A stretch of DNA of 64,000 nt from JBGAPI01 sp044221335 (GCA_044221335.1 JBGAPI010000018.1:30368-94367), one strand, 5' to 3'; positions 47,043 through 58,200 are shown, numbered from the stretch's first letter. The notes: generated by a model not told the origin, from the letters alone. Numbers and translations: made by a program.

Positions 47043-48374
47043 TTACTGGAACACCGCCGCCGGATCCCTCCGCGGCGCCGGATAGTTCCGGCGTTCGATC
47101 TGCGCATCCGCCGCGTCCGACACTCGCAGACCCCAGCGGCGGAAGAACGGCCGCAGGTCGTTGCCGGTGATCGCGCAGACGCGGGTGACGAAGGCATCGG
47201 CCCTCTCCTGGTCTTCGGAATCCGGCGGCAGCGGGCGGGCGCGGAACTCCTTGTGGAGGCCCTGGAACAGGCGCCATCCGTACACGGACTTCAGCTGATG
47301 GAACAGCACCAGGCGGGTGAACAGCAGGTCGCCGTCGTCGTCGGGCACGTCGGCCAGCAGGTCGTGCCGACCGCCGGCGAGGTAGCTCCGCGCACGATCG
47401 AACGCCGAGGGCTCGCCGTCCTCGGACTCGGCGAGGCGGCTCGGCAGGCCGAGCTTTTCCTGCACGTACAGCGAGAACAGGTTGACGTTGATCTCGGTGA
47501 GCGCGCCCCAGGTCCAGGAATTCTGCTGGTGGGTGTGGCCGGTCTCGTGCCAGATGCCCCAGCGTTCGCGCAGACGGTCGGGATCGGTGAGGTCCTCGGT
47601 ATTGTCGGGCAGCATCCCGATGAACTGCGGCTCGGCGTACATGTAGACGTCCGCCAGGTCCTTCTTCTTCGCGCGGAAGTCGACGACGTAGTGCATCCTG
47701 AGCGGCGTCGGCGCGTCGCGCGGGCTGCTGCCGTCGAGGCCGGCGACCTCGTCCTCGTACCCGAGCACTTCGTCGATCGCTTCGAAGGTCGCCGCCGGAT
47801 CGGCGATCGGATGCTCGGCATGCACGGCGCGCGTCAGCGTGATCATCGCGTGCTCGCCGAGGAATTGCACGAAAGGCGCGTCGCCATGCTCGTCGAGCTG
47901 TGTCGCCCACTGTTCGGGTGAGGTCTCGCCGTCGACGTACAACGGCAGGACGTGGCCGCCGGCCATCGAGACATCGACTTCGTCCGCGCCGGGCTTTGCA
48001 CCTGCGCGCGCCGTGCATCGGAAAAACAGCGGTCCATCCTGGTTCGCCTGGACGCGGTTGTCGCCCGAGACCAGGCGCACGATCTGCTGGCCGAGCTCCA
48101 CCTTCCACATCGGCCGGAAGCCGATCGCGGCATCGAGCGCGACCCCGCGCGGCAGGCCCCCGACCGTGATCACGGCACTCTCACCCCGGCGCAGCCAGCG
48201 CCCCGCAGGCTGCTGGTCGTCGAGCTCCATCCGATCCATGCGCTTCGCCTCGCTCGCGGCGGACGGCAACGTGCTCAGGCGATAGTGACCGGCGTCGTTG
48301 TCGATCTCCGACGCCCGCCCGGCCGGAACAGCGACGCACGCCAGCACGGCGGCGGCAACAACGAGACGGCGCAT
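47043..48374 (-). CDS. Secreted M60-like (enhancin-type) metallopeptidase
   Basis: 443 residues from the ATG at 48374 with GGAG upstream; the longer frame is not needed. Signal peptide (LVVAAAVLACVAVPAGRAS). The zinc site reads WHETGHTHQQNSWTWG near residue 273, the HExxH pattern of peptidase_M60, followed by ALTEINVNLFSLYVQEK with a candidate third ligand Glu. M60 enzymes cut mucins and other glycoproteins in gut bacteria and viruses; the substrate here is unknown. Convergent with the secreted protein at 46247. Confidence 0.82.
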   Translation of the reverse strand: MRRLVVAAAVLACVAVPAGRASEIDNDAGHYRLSTLPSAASEAKRMDRMELDDQQPAGRWLRRGESAVITVGGLPRGVALDAAIGFRPMWKVELGQQIVRLVSGDNRVQANQDGPLFFRCTARAGAKPGADEVDVSMAGGHVLPLYVDGETSPEQWATQLDEHGDAPFVQFLGEHAMITLTRAVHAEHPIADPAATFEAIDEVLGYEDEVAGLDGSSPRDAPTPLRMHYVVDFRAKKKDLADVYMYAEPQFIGMLPDNTEDLTDPDRLRERWGIWHETGHTHQQNSWTWGALTEINVNLFSLYVQEKLGLPSRLAESEDGEPSAFDRARSYLAGGRHDLLADVPDDDGDLLFTRLVLFHQLKSVYGWRLFQGLHKEFRARPLPPDSEDQERADAFVTRVCAITGNDLRPFFRRWGLRVSDAADAQIERRNYPAPRRDPAAVFQ

Positions 48375-48511
48375 CGAGCGCTCCGGGCGGGGTGGATTGC
48401 GCGAGCCTACCTCGTGCCGCACCTCGGTCAGCCTCCGGACGGCGGCTCGAAATCGATTTCCATTCGACATTCGAACGTCAACGGTCGTCCCGGCTTGTCA
48501 TTCCGTCGAGG

Positions 48512-48916
48512 TCACCGTCGGACCTTCTCCGGCGATCTGCGGGAGGAGGCATCGGCTGCGTGCTGCCGGTCCCCGCGAATCGCGCAGAGGTCTTGCTCCC
48601 GCGGAATGATTTCCGCGCGACGCTCCATCGGACGCTTCAACGTCCGGATGTCGTACCAGACCTCGTCGTCGTCGCATTCGATCCCCAGTTCCAGGAGGTC
48701 GAGCACGCCGACGAACTCGAAATGCACGCGATTGCCGTCGTCGTTCCTGTAGTCGTATTCGCTGCCGCGGCCTCGCCGCTTCGCGCGCTTCAACGCGTCC
48801 TTGCCGCTGAGCGCGCCGATGAGGATGATCCGGTCTTCGACCGTCCGGAAAATGCCATCGTCCTCGTCGATGACGACGCGGAACTGGAACAGCAGCCTCG
48901 CTGCATAGCGGCGCAT
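48512..48916 (-). CDS. DUF4288-like protein
   Basis: 134 residues from the ATG at 48916. The first 95 residues match the DUF4288 layout: RYAARLLFQFRVVIDEDDG, a central GSEYDYRNDDGNRVHFEFVG and VLDLLELGIECDDDEVWYDI. The remaining 40 residues are Arg-rich and have no family counterpart. Cytosolic, no known function. Lies between the M60 peptidase and the VWA protein on the minus strand. Confidence 0.72.
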   Translation of the reverse strand: MRRYAARLLFQFRVVIDEDDGIFRTVEDRIILIGALSGKDALKRAKRRGRGSEYDYRNDDGNRVHFEFVGVLDLLELGIECDDDEVWYDIRTLKRPMERRAEIIPREQDLCAIRGDRQHAADASSRRSPEKVRR

Positions 48917-48959
48917 CTTGCTCGTCCGACCCTCCGACCCGAATCGCCGGACGATACCG

Positions 48960-48984
48960 CGATGGCGGGCATTGCCCGCCCTAC
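48960..48984. repeat. Half copy of the palindromic intergenic repeat
   Basis: ATGGCGGGCATTGCCCGCCC followed by TAC: the right half of the bipartite element only, between the VWA protein stop and the DUF4288 start. Confidence 0.55.
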
Positions 48985-49020
48985 GCGGAGCGGCCCCCGG
49001 GGCATCGGCGCAGCCGATTC

Positions 49021-52000
49021 CTACTCGAAGCCGTTGCTGAACAGCACCGCCGGTGACATCGCGATCACGCCCTGGTCGCTCGTGCCACCCCCGGTCACCA
49101 CGATGCCGCTGAGCGTGCGCGACTGGTAGCCAGGGCAGTCGATGGTGATGGCGTAGGTGCCGGGCGGCAGGTCTTCCAGGGCGAAGTCGCCACTCGCGGT
49201 GCTGGTGCTCGGCGCTTCGGTCTCCGCGTCCGGGCTGATGGTGCAGCCGGCGATCGGCGTGCCGGGAGCCGCGAAGGCGGGATCGACGTTGACGAGGCCC
49301 GGCAGGCGGCCGCGGGCCGAGATGGCGACCAGGTCGATGTCGTCGACGTAGGGCACGGACTCGTTGCCGGCGGCGTCCCGCAGGATCACGCGCACCGCCG
49401 CCACACCGGGGCGCTGCAGCGTCGCGACGTTGACGGTGTAGCTCGCCGAATACGGAATCCAGCCGGTGTCGCTGCCGTCGGGCAGGACGAGCTTCATCTG
49501 CGACGTCGTCGGTTCCTCGTGGTAGAGGCCGATGCGGACGGTGAGAGTGTTGCCCGACGTGCGTGGCGCGCCCTCGTTCACGATGAGGCTTCCCGTCGGC
49601 GAGTCGTTGTCTAGGTGGACGACGGCGCACTGGATGTCGCTCGCCGCCGCGACGCGACCGCCCGAGCCCTGGCCCACCAGCTGGTAGCAGTAGTTCGCTC
49701 CGTTCGTCAGTCCGCCATCGACGTAGCGCCCCTGCCCCGACGTCGTGCTGATCGTCGCGACATCGACGAACGGACCGGTGGGCAGCGGCGCGCGTTTCAG
49801 CACGATCGCCGTGTAGGCCGGATCGGCGTCGTAGCGCAGCACGTTGGCCAGCGCCGGCAGCGGGTCGGCGTCCTGGTGCTCGCTGTGCTGGCGTTCGATC
49901 TCGAGGTTGCGGATCCGCGGCAGCGCGTCGTCGCTGCCATCCAGCGGATTGCCGCCATGGGCGATTTCCGAGCCGTCGGTCTCGCCGCCGTCGTCGCTGT
50001 CGACATCGCAGGGATCGCTGCCGACGAGGTATTCGGCGTTGTTGCTGGCGCCGTCGCCGTCGCTGTCGGTCGCGGCGTCGGCGACGCTCGTCGACAGGCA
50101 GGCGTAGCGCGCCTCGTAGCGGTCCGGCAGGCCGTCGCCGTCCGTGTCGGCCGGCAGGTCGTCGACGACCGCATAGCCTCCCTGCAGCTGCAGCGGGGCG
50201 CCGCTGGCGACTTGCGTCGAGGTCACCTTGGCCATCCATTCGTAGCTGCCGACCGTGCCCGTGCCGGCGCCGGTGTCGGCGAATCCGGTCGCCGTGCCCG
50301 CCTGGCGCGAGGCGATCACCGTGGTGAAGATGTGGTCACCGGCCTGGCGGTCGCCATGGCTGCCGTCGTCGTACATCCGGTAGGCGAGCGTGCCCGGGCC
50401 GACCTTGGTCAGCGTCACGCTCGGACTCGGCAATGAGTTCGCAAGATCGAGCACGGCCACCTCGGCGGCGACCGGCTCGCCGACCTTGAAGTGATCGAGA
50501 GTCCGCGCATCGGCGCCGGGACGCGAGAACGCCATCCGGAGACCGCGGGCCGGATCAAGGACCTGCGCACGATAGGCGACGCTCGCCGTGCCGCCGGCCG
50601 CCGAGCCGTCGACCTGCAACTTCCAGGTACCGGCAGGCGCATTGGCGATCGTGAAGGTGAAGCGGTTGCCGGTGATGGCGATGTCGACACCGGCGCCGGG
50701 CACGACCTGGCTGTTGTCCGGTCGATAGAGCCGCACGCCGGAAAATGCTGTCCCCGATCGATCGACGCCGGAGAACACCTTCACGTGGCCCCCGGCCGCC
50801 TGATCGTCACCCGGGTCCACGACGAGGTCGAAATTGGCCGTCGCGCCGGCCGGAACCGTGCCGGTGCCCGACGTTGTCGAGCGCATCCGCGCCGCCGCCT
50901 CTCGCACCTTCTGCACGGCAGGCAGCAGCAGCGGCGTCGGCGGGTTGCCGGCGCCCGCCGACAGCTCGTCGATGTAATCGTAGCTGCCGCCGGTTTCGCG
51001 ACCGATGCGGGCGAGCAGCGGCTGATCCGCCGAGGCGCCCAACGCGATCACCTCCACGCGGATGCCGGCGGCCTGCGCGGCGGCGATGAAGCCGGCGCTG
51101 TCGAAGCCGGCGGCCTCCGCGCTGTCGGTGAAGAGGACCAGGTGACGCTCGCCGCCGCCGTCATGCGCGTCGAACTCGGCGATCGAGCTGACCAGGATGT
51201 CCGTCATCTTCACCTTGAGCTCGGTCGACGGCGCCACGGCGGACAGCGCCGTGTCGAATGCGCTGCGCTGGCCCGGGGTAAGGGGCGCCAGGGGCGCCAG
51301 CAGGCTCACGTTGCCGGCGGGTAGCGCGCCATTGCCGGCGAAGCGCAGCAGGCCGAGTCGCGCGCTGGCGGGCAGGCCGGCACTGAACTCGCGGGCGGCC
51401 GTGCGGGCGTTGTCGAGGCGGGTCGCGCCGGACGGCGTGCCCATGCTGGCGGTCGTGTCGATCGCGACCAGCACGGCCGGCTGGTGCGGAGCGACGCGGA
51501 CGCCGCCGCTGACCGTCGGCGCGGACCCCGCGACCGCGACGCTGGCGTCGACCGTGCCGGCGCCCGCCGGCAGCGCCGGGTACTGGAAGAGCAACCGGTA
51601 GTTGTCGCCGTCGCGCAGCGCGGCCAGCGGGGCTGCCACGGCGCCGCCGAAGGTCAGCGTGAACTCGCCGCCCGCGAGCGTGGGCAGCAGCGGTGAAGCG
51701 GCGCCGATGGACTGCGGGATGCGGACCAGCAGCTCGCCGACCGAGCCGTCGCCGGACGCGCCGCTGACGGCCGGATGCGCAGTGCTGATGAGGGACAGTG
51801 TCGGCGTCGGCGCCGGCGGCCGGCAGCGCAGGCTGATGCTGCCGGCGTAGTCCGAGTGCCAGCCGGAAACGATCGCGACGATCCGCGCATTCGGCGTCGC
51901 CGGCTGCACCAGCTCCTGGTGCCAGCTCCTCGCGCGGTGCTTCAGCAGCGTGACCGGACGCAGCGTCGCCGCGGAATCGAGGCGCGACGCGACCAGCGTG

Positions 52001-53220
52001 TACAGCGCGTCGGGGACGATCGCCTGGGCATTCGGGCCGACCGGGATCAGCACACCGGGCGCGGCATCGAAGTTCAGCACGCTGCCCGCCGGGCAACTGC
52101 TCGTGTCGAACTCGTAGTAGCGCGCGCCGAAGCGCTTGACCGCGTTGTCGAAGGTGCGCGGCGAGCCGTCGGTCGGCACCGGCTGCGACTCGGTGATCGC
52201 CGCCGAGTTGAACTTCATCCGGTTGTCGTGCAGCGGGACCGGATCCTCGTCGCGGTAGGTGTAGCGGGCGCGGAAGCTGTCCGAGGTCGACGCGAGGTTC
52301 AGGCCCTTCACGTAGTTGGCGATGGTGAAGTCGTGGAAGGCGTTCAGCAGGCTGTCGTCCGGGTGGCTGACGCGGATCGCCCTCTCGGTGACGTCGTACA
52401 GCGAGAAGCTCGCCATCCGGAGCGTCGCCAGGTCCCACCAGTTCGTCAGGAAGTCGATGCCGCGGCCCGGCTCGAAGGCGTACTCGCCGTACTGTTCCAT
52501 CAGGTAGGTCCAGAACAGCGCGCTGCGGTAGCTCGACTTCAGGATGTCGATGTCCGGCGCGGCGAGGTAGCCGTTGGCTTCGCCGCGGAATCCCGCGACG
52601 CAACTGACCGCCGGATCGAGGTCGGCGTCGAAGTAGATCTTGTCCTGGTTGGCGCGCGACTGGCCCTCGCAGGCGGTCGAGCCGATCACGCCGCAGCCCT
52701 TGGTCGGGTAGCCGCCGTCCGCCGTGTAGCCGAACTGGATGTGGTGGAAGAGTTCGTGGCCGAGCACCACGCGGATGCAGGCGTCGCTCTTGTTGCGGTA
52801 GACGTCGGCCGGCATGATGATCTGGTCGAGCGCGGCGCGGCCGTTGTCGCAGTCGTAGCCGTTGGTGTTGGGATTGCTGCCGCAGCCCCAGAACACCACG
52901 TCGTTGTTGCCGGTGGAGAAGTAGGGCGCACGGAAGCCGCGCGCCAGGTAGCCGGCGTGGTAGCCGAGCGGATTGCCCGGCGCCGCGGTGCCGCTGCGAT
53001 CGAGCGCGCGACCGGCCTGCAGCAGCTTGCCCTGGGAGAAGTAGTCGTAGGTCCCGGACACGCCGCCGCGCACGGTATAGGGCACGTTCGGCGTGGTCAC
53101 GGAGCCCTCCATCGGCGGCTGGTCGGGCGGAATGGCCCCCGCCGACGGCATCAGCGCGAGCGACAACACCAGTGCCAGCGTGATCGGGCCCCGGGTGGGA
53201 AGACGGCGTCGGAGCGACAT
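49021..53220 (-). CDS. Large secreted HExxH / von Willebrand A domain protein
   Basis: 1399 residues from the ATG at 53220 (AGG site upstream; the ATG nine codons earlier is less well placed). Signal peptide ending PSAGA/IPP. Order of parts: N-terminal region with VLGHELFHHIQFG near residue 155, a candidate zinc site of a metalloprotease; a VWA domain near 585-770 (VAIDTTASMG, a MIDAS-like loop with Thr/Ala/Ser/Met in place of strict DxSxS); a beta region; a calcium-binding TSP3/dockerin-like stretch near 1016-1100 (DTDGDGLPDRYEARY, DSDGDGASNNAEY); a fibronectin-like region; a carboxypeptidase-regulatory-like segment (LEDLPPGTYAITIDCPGY). It ends VLFSNGFE, a tail I have seen on other Xanthomonadales secreted proteins. 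Confidence 0.8.
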   Translation of the reverse strand: MSLRRRLPTRGPITLALVLSLALMPSAGAIPPDQPPMEGSVTTPNVPYTVRGGVSGTYDYFSQGKLLQAGRALDRSGTAAPGNPLGYHAGYLARGFRAPYFSTGNNDVVFWGCGSNPNTNGYDCDNGRAALDQIIMPADVYRNKSDACIRVVLGHELFHHIQFGYTADGGYPTKGCGVIGSTACEGQSRANQDKIYFDADLDPAVSCVAGFRGEANGYLAAPDIDILKSSYRSALFWTYLMEQYGEYAFEPGRGIDFLTNWWDLATLRMASFSLYDVTERAIRVSHPDDSLLNAFHDFTIANYVKGLNLASTSDSFRARYTYRDEDPVPLHDNRMKFNSAAITESQPVPTDGSPRTFDNAVKRFGARYYEFDTSSCPAGSVLNFDAAPGVLIPVGPNAQAIVPDALYTLVASRLDSAATLRPVTLLKHRARSWHQELVQPATPNARIVAIVSGWHSDYAGSISLRCRPPAPTPTLSLISTAHPAVSGASGDGSVGELLVRIPQSIGAASPLLPTLAGGEFTLTFGGAVAAPLAALRDGDNYRLLFQYPALPAGAGTVDASVAVAGSAPTVSGGVRVAPHQPAVLVAIDTTASMGTPSGATRLDNARTAAREFSAGLPASARLGLLRFAGNGALPAGNVSLLAPLAPLTPGQRSAFDTALSAVAPSTELKVKMTDILVSSIAEFDAHDGGGERHLVLFTDSAEAAGFDSAGFIAAAQAAGIRVEVIALGASADQPLLARIGRETGGSYDYIDELSAGAGNPPTPLLLPAVQKVREAAARMRSTTSGTGTVPAGATANFDLVVDPGDDQAAGGHVKVFSGVDRSGTAFSGVRLYRPDNSQVVPGAGVDIAITGNRFTFTIANAPAGTWKLQVDGSAAGGTASVAYRAQVLDPARGLRMAFSRPGADARTLDHFKVGEPVAAEVAVLDLANSLPSPSVTLTKVGPGTLAYRMYDDGSHGDRQAGDHIFTTVIASRQAGTATGFADTGAGTGTVGSYEWMAKVTSTQVASGAPLQLQGGYAVVDDLPADTDGDGLPDRYEARYACLSTSVADAATDSDGDGASNNAEYLVGSDPCDVDSDDGGETDGSEIAHGGNPLDGSDDALPRIRNLEIERQHSEHQDADPLPALANVLRYDADPAYTAIVLKRAPLPTGPFVDVATISTTSGQGRYVDGGLTNGANYCYQLVGQGSGGRVAAASDIQCAVVHLDNDSPTGSLIVNEGAPRTSGNTLTVRIGLYHEEPTTSQMKLVLPDGSDTGWIPYSASYTVNVATLQRPGVAAVRVILRDAAGNESVPYVDDIDLVAISARGRLPGLVNVDPAFAAPGTPIAGCTISPDAETEAPSTSTASGDFALEDLPPGTYAITIDCPGYQSRTLSGIVVTGGGTSDQGVIAMSPAVLFSNGFE

Positions 53221-53317
53221 GAGATGCCTCGCAGGATGTGGCCTCAAGGCACGTACGTCGCCGCGACCCCGCGGGGATCACGCACGAAAAAATAAATTTC
53301 CCGCGGCGACGGCGATA

Positions 53318-55297
53318 TCAACGGCGCGACAAGTGGCGCTCGAGCAGCCGGATGCGGATGCTGTCGGCACCGATGCCGGCACGCGCCTTGTCGATCGAGG
53401 CATCGACCAGTGCACGCCCTTCGTCGACGTGGCCGTGCTCGATCAGGCAGGCACCGAGCACGGACTCGGCCATCGCGGTTTTTCCCCCGCGATCGGCGAT
53501 CTTGGCGTCGAGTTTCCGGCGCAGCTCCACGGCCTCGCGGGCCAGGGCACAGTCGGGATCGCGACCGGGAACGTCGAGCGCGGTCTGGGCGAGTTCCGCC
53601 AGCGGACCGACCGCGTATTCCAGGTTGCCCGGGGCGGCGACCCGCATCACCCGGAGCGACTCGCCGAGATCGGCCGCCGCCTCCACGGGACGGCCCTGCG
53701 CGTTCTCGGCCATGCCGAGGCCCAGCAGGGTGGTCGCAACGTTGTAGTGCTCGTTGCCGAAGCGCCTGCGGCGAATGGCCAGTGCCTCGCGGAACAGCGG
53801 CTCCGCCTCGGCCGGCTGCTGCATCGAGAACTTCAGGCTCGCGAGGTTGTTGATGGCCGTGGCCAACGTCGGATGCTCCGGGCCCAGCATTTTCCGGCGC
53901 ATCTCGACGACCTGTTCGAACAGCGGCGCGACCTCGGCGTAGCGCTTCTGGGTGTAGAGCGCGGTGGCGAGATTGTTCATCGCCGACACCGTCTCCGTGT
54001 GCTCACGCCCGTAGATGCGCTCGCTGACGGTCAGGATCTGGCGCCGGAGCGTCTCGGCCTCGACATCGCGGCCGAGATTCTGCAGCGCCGTGGCGCGCGC
54101 CTTCAGCGCGATCATCCGCTTCGGATCGCTCTCGTCCAGGATGGCGGTCGCCAGCGCGAGGGCCTCGGCGCTGAGGCTGTCGGCCGCCGCGAGGTCCTCA
54201 CGCAGGATCTTGATGTCGGTGTGCTTGGCCAGCGCCTCGATGTAGGTCACGCTGCGTTCGCCGCCCGCGGACCTGAGCCGCGACCGCGCCCGCTCGAGGG
54301 CGGCGTCGGCCTCCGCCAGCTTGCCCTGCTGCTGCAGTGCCCCACCGAGCAGGGCCGCCGCCGCACCAGCGCGGGGGTCGCCCTCGCCGGCCGTCGCGAG
54401 CAGCGCTTCGGCCTCGGTCAGCACCGGGATCGCGTCGTCCGCGCGTCCGTTTTCCTTCAGCGCCCGCGCCTGATCCGACAGGGCGTCGCCGAGCGCCAGC
54501 GGATCGCCCGACTGTCGGCGCAGCGCGACGGCTTCCGAACCCAGCTCCACGGCCTTCGGGTACAGGCCGAGGCCGAAATAGGAACGCCCGAGCACCCCGA
54601 GCAGTTCGGCGCGGACTTCCGGCTGGCCCTTGAGCTCGGTGCGGATGCGTTCCGCTCCGCGCTCGAGCAGCTCGCGGGCGGTCACCTGCGCGCCGCGGGC
54701 CTCGCCGGGATCAGCGATCGCGAACACGCCGCTGATGAAGGCCAGTGCGTGGCGCGACTTCTCCGACTCGGCCCGCGCCAGGTCACGCTGCAGTCGCGCC
54801 TCGTGCGCCTGCCACAGCGACACGCCGAGCCCGGCGACCAGCGACAGCAGCGCCGCGCCACCGAAGCCCAGCGCCAGCCGGTGGCGCTGGGAGAAACGCA
54901 GCATCCGGTAGCGGCGATCACCCTGGCGGGCCGATACCGGCCGCTGCTCCAGGTGGCGGCGGACATCGTCGGCGAGATCGCGCACCGAGGCGTAGCGGTC
55001 CGCGGGCCTCTTGCGCAGCGCCTTCATCACGATCGCGTCGAGGTCGCCGCGCAGTGCACTGCGCAGGCGCGGCAGGCCGATGCCGCGGGCGACGGCGACC
55101 TCCTGCGCGTGCTCGGGCGCGAGGCGCGTGACCGCGGCGCTCGGCCGGAGCGGTTCCTCGCCGAGCACGATCCGCTCGACCGCGGCACGCGAGTGGTCGG
55201 TGGCGCGGTGGGCACGCGCTCCGGTCAGCAACTCGTAGAGCAGCAGTCCGAGCGTGTAGACGTCGACCGCCGTGGTGATGGCTTCGCGGTGCAGGTC
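53318..55297 (-). pseudogene. 5'-truncated Ser/Thr kinase-TPR gene
   Basis: The open frame has no credible start. What remains is the end of a PknB-type kinase domain (REAITTAVDVYTLGLLLYEL, then KALRKRPADRYASV, subdomains IX to XI), one membrane segment (LGFGGAALLSLVAGLGVSLW) and a long region of TPR repeats (SAMNNLATALYTQKRYAEVA, AINNLASLKFSMQQPAEAEP). The ATP-binding lobe, the catalytic HRD and the DFG are missing. The frame runs into the DUF11 gene at about 55288-55297, where an ACCTGCACC common to both genes sits. A functional protein is unlikely unless translation starts internally (TTG at 55231). Confidence 0.8.
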
Positions 55298-58200
55298 TCG
55301 CTGGCCGGGAAGGTGTCCGCGACCGTCGAGCCGCCCGCGTTGCTCGGACCGGCGTTGGACGCCGTGATCGTGTAGGTCACGGAGCCGCCCGGGGTCGCGG
55401 TGGTCACGCCGTCGGTCTTGGTGATCGCGAGGTCCGCCTGCGGCGTCAGCGTGTCGCTGTCGGTCGCCGAGTTGTTGCCCGGGGTCGGGTCGGTGACACC
55501 CCCCGGCGCGGTCACGGTCGCGGTGTTCGACAGCGTGCCCGTCGCGTTGGGGCTGATCGTGCAGCTCGCGGTGTAGGTCACGCTGCCGCCGCTCGGCAGG
55601 TTGACGGTGTTGTTGATGTTGCCGCTGCCCGACGCGGTGCAGGTACCGCCACCGGCGCCGACACAGGTCCAGGTGCAGGTCAGCGAGGCCGGGAAGGTAT
55701 CGGCCACGGTCGAACCCGTCGCGTTGCTGGGTCCGGCATTGGATGCGGTGATCGTGTACGTCACCGAGCCGCCCGGCGTCGCCGTGGTGACGCCGTCGGT
55801 CTTGGTGATCGCCAGGTCGGCGCTGGCTGCCAGCGTGTCGCTGTCGGTCGCGCTGTTGTTGCCCGGGGTCGGATCGGTGACGCCCGCGGGTGCCGAGACG
55901 GTCGCCGTGTTCGACAGCGTTCCACTGGCCGACGGGCTGATGGTGCAGCTCGCGGTGTAGGTCACGCTGCCGCCCGCCGGCAGGCCCGCGCTGTCGTTGA
56001 TGTTGCCGCTGCCGGAGGCCGTGCAGGTGCCGCCACCGGCGCCGACGCAGGTCCAGGTGCAGGTCAGCGAAGCGGGGAAGGTATCGGCCACGGTCGAGCC
56101 GATCGCGCTGCTCGGCCCGGCATTGCTGGCGGTGATGGTGTAGGTGACGCTGCCGCCCGCGGTCGCCGTGGTCACGCCGTCGGTCTTCGTGATCGAGAGG
56201 TCGGCCGAGCCCGACAGGTTGTCGGTGTCGGTCGCGCTGTTGTTGCCCGGCGTCGGATCGGTGATGCCGCCGGCTGCCGAAACGGTCGCGGTGTTCGACA
56301 GCACACCGATCGCGCCGGCGCTGATCGTGCAGCTCGCCGTGTAGGTGACGCTGCCGCCGCTCGGCAGATTCGCCGCGTCGTTGATGTTGCCGCTGCCGCT
56401 CGCGCTGCAGGTGCCGCCGCCTGCGCCGACGCAGGTCCAGGTGCAGGTGAGCGCGGCCGGGAAGGTGTCGGCGACTGTCGAGCCCGGCGCGTTGCTGGGA
56501 CCGGCGTTGCTGGCGGTGATCGTGTACGTGGTGCTGCCGCCCGCGGTCACCGTGGTCACGCCGTCGGTCTTGGTGATGCCGAGGTTGGCCGTCGGCACCA
56601 GCGTGTCGGAGTCGGTCGCGCTGTTGTTGCCCGGGACCGGATCGGTGATGCCACCGGCCACCGCCACCGTCGCGGTATTGGACAGCGTTCCGCTCGCCGC
56701 CGCGCTGATCGAGCAGGTCGCGGTGTAGGTCGCGCTGCCGCCCACCGGCAGGTTGACGGTGTCGTTGATGTTGCCGCTGCCCGCCGCGGTGCAGGTGCCG
56801 CCGCCCGTGCCGGCGCAGGTCCAGGTGCAGGTCAGCGAGGCCGGGAAGGTGTCGGCGACGGTCGAGCCCGATGCGTTGCTGGGTCCGACGTTGCTGGCGA
56901 CGATCGTGTAGGTCGTGCTGCCGCCGGGCGCCGCGGTGACCGTGCCGTCGGACTTGGTGATGCCGACGTTCGCCACCGGCACCAGGGTGTCGCTGTCGGT
57001 CGCGCTGTTGTTGGCCGCGTTCGGATCGCCGGCCAGGGTCACGGTCGCGGTATTGGACAGCGTGCCGGTCGCCGCCGCGCTGATGGTGCAGACCGCGGTG
57101 TAGGTCACGCTGGCGCCGGCCGGGAGGTTGACCGTCGCGTCATTGATGTTGCCGCTGCCCGCCGCGGCGCAGGTGCCGCCGCCCGCGCCGACGCACGTCC
57201 AGGTGCAGGACAGCGTGGCCGGGAAGGCGTCGGCCACCGTCGCGCCGCTGGCCGCGGTGGCGGTCGCATTGGAGGCGGTGATCGTGTACGTCGTGGTGCC
57301 GCCCGGAGTCGCCGAGACGACGCCGTCGGTCTTGGTGATGCCGAGGTCGGCGGCCGCCGCGAGCGTGACGTTGACGCAGCCGTTCGCCGTGACGTTCTGC
57401 CCGTCGGGGTTGGTGATCGTGACGTTCTGCAGGCCGGCCGCGCTGGCGGTCACGTTGAGGGTGACCTGGGTTGGCGAGTTGAAGGTGACGCTGTTGACCG
57501 TCGCGTTGGTCATCGTCGCGCCGATGTGGGTGAACGGCAGCGCGGGCGCCGGCAAGTTGCTGCCCGGGTCGTAGAAACCCGAGCCCCCGCTCGAGGTCGC
57601 GGTGATCACCACGTTTCCGGTCGGGCCGGTGAAGTTGATCGGCGAACCGCTGCAGTTCGGCGTCGCCGGCGGCGGCGCCAGCAGCTTGGCCACGCGGACC
57701 GCGTAGCTGTTCGAGGCCTGGTTGTATTCCTGGACCGTCCACACCGTCATGTCGTCGAGCGGATCGGTGACGGTGAACGAGTAGTCGCCCCAGCGGCGAC
57801 CGGAGGCGCCGCCCGGGTCACTCGGCGGGTTGTAGTTCGCGGTGGTGGTGCCGAAGGAGACAGCAGCGACGGTCGGCGGGCCGGTCATCGACCCCGTCGC
57901 GTCGCCGGAAAGACGGCTCGCGAATGCCGGCGTCGCGCCGATCGGCGTGCCGGCCATGCTGAAGCCGACCACGGCGTGACCCTGGCCGGTCACGGTCACC
58001 GACGGAATCCAGTACTGGCGCGCCGCCGCCAGCGTCGCAGCGTTGTCGAATACGGTGCCCGACTGGACCATGGTCGGCGTGGTCGTCAGGTTCTGGAATT
58101 CGTACCAGCGTGTCGCGTTCCGCGATGCCGCGGCGGTGTTGGCGACGCCTGTGCTGCTGACACGGAAGTTGTGGGCGGTCCACAACCGGCCGTTGCGAAT

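Noticed and set aside
55325..57350. Periodic DNA repeats of about 370 bp
   Set aside because: They are the coding repeats of the DUF11 protein, in frame and protein-conserved, not a separate DNA element.
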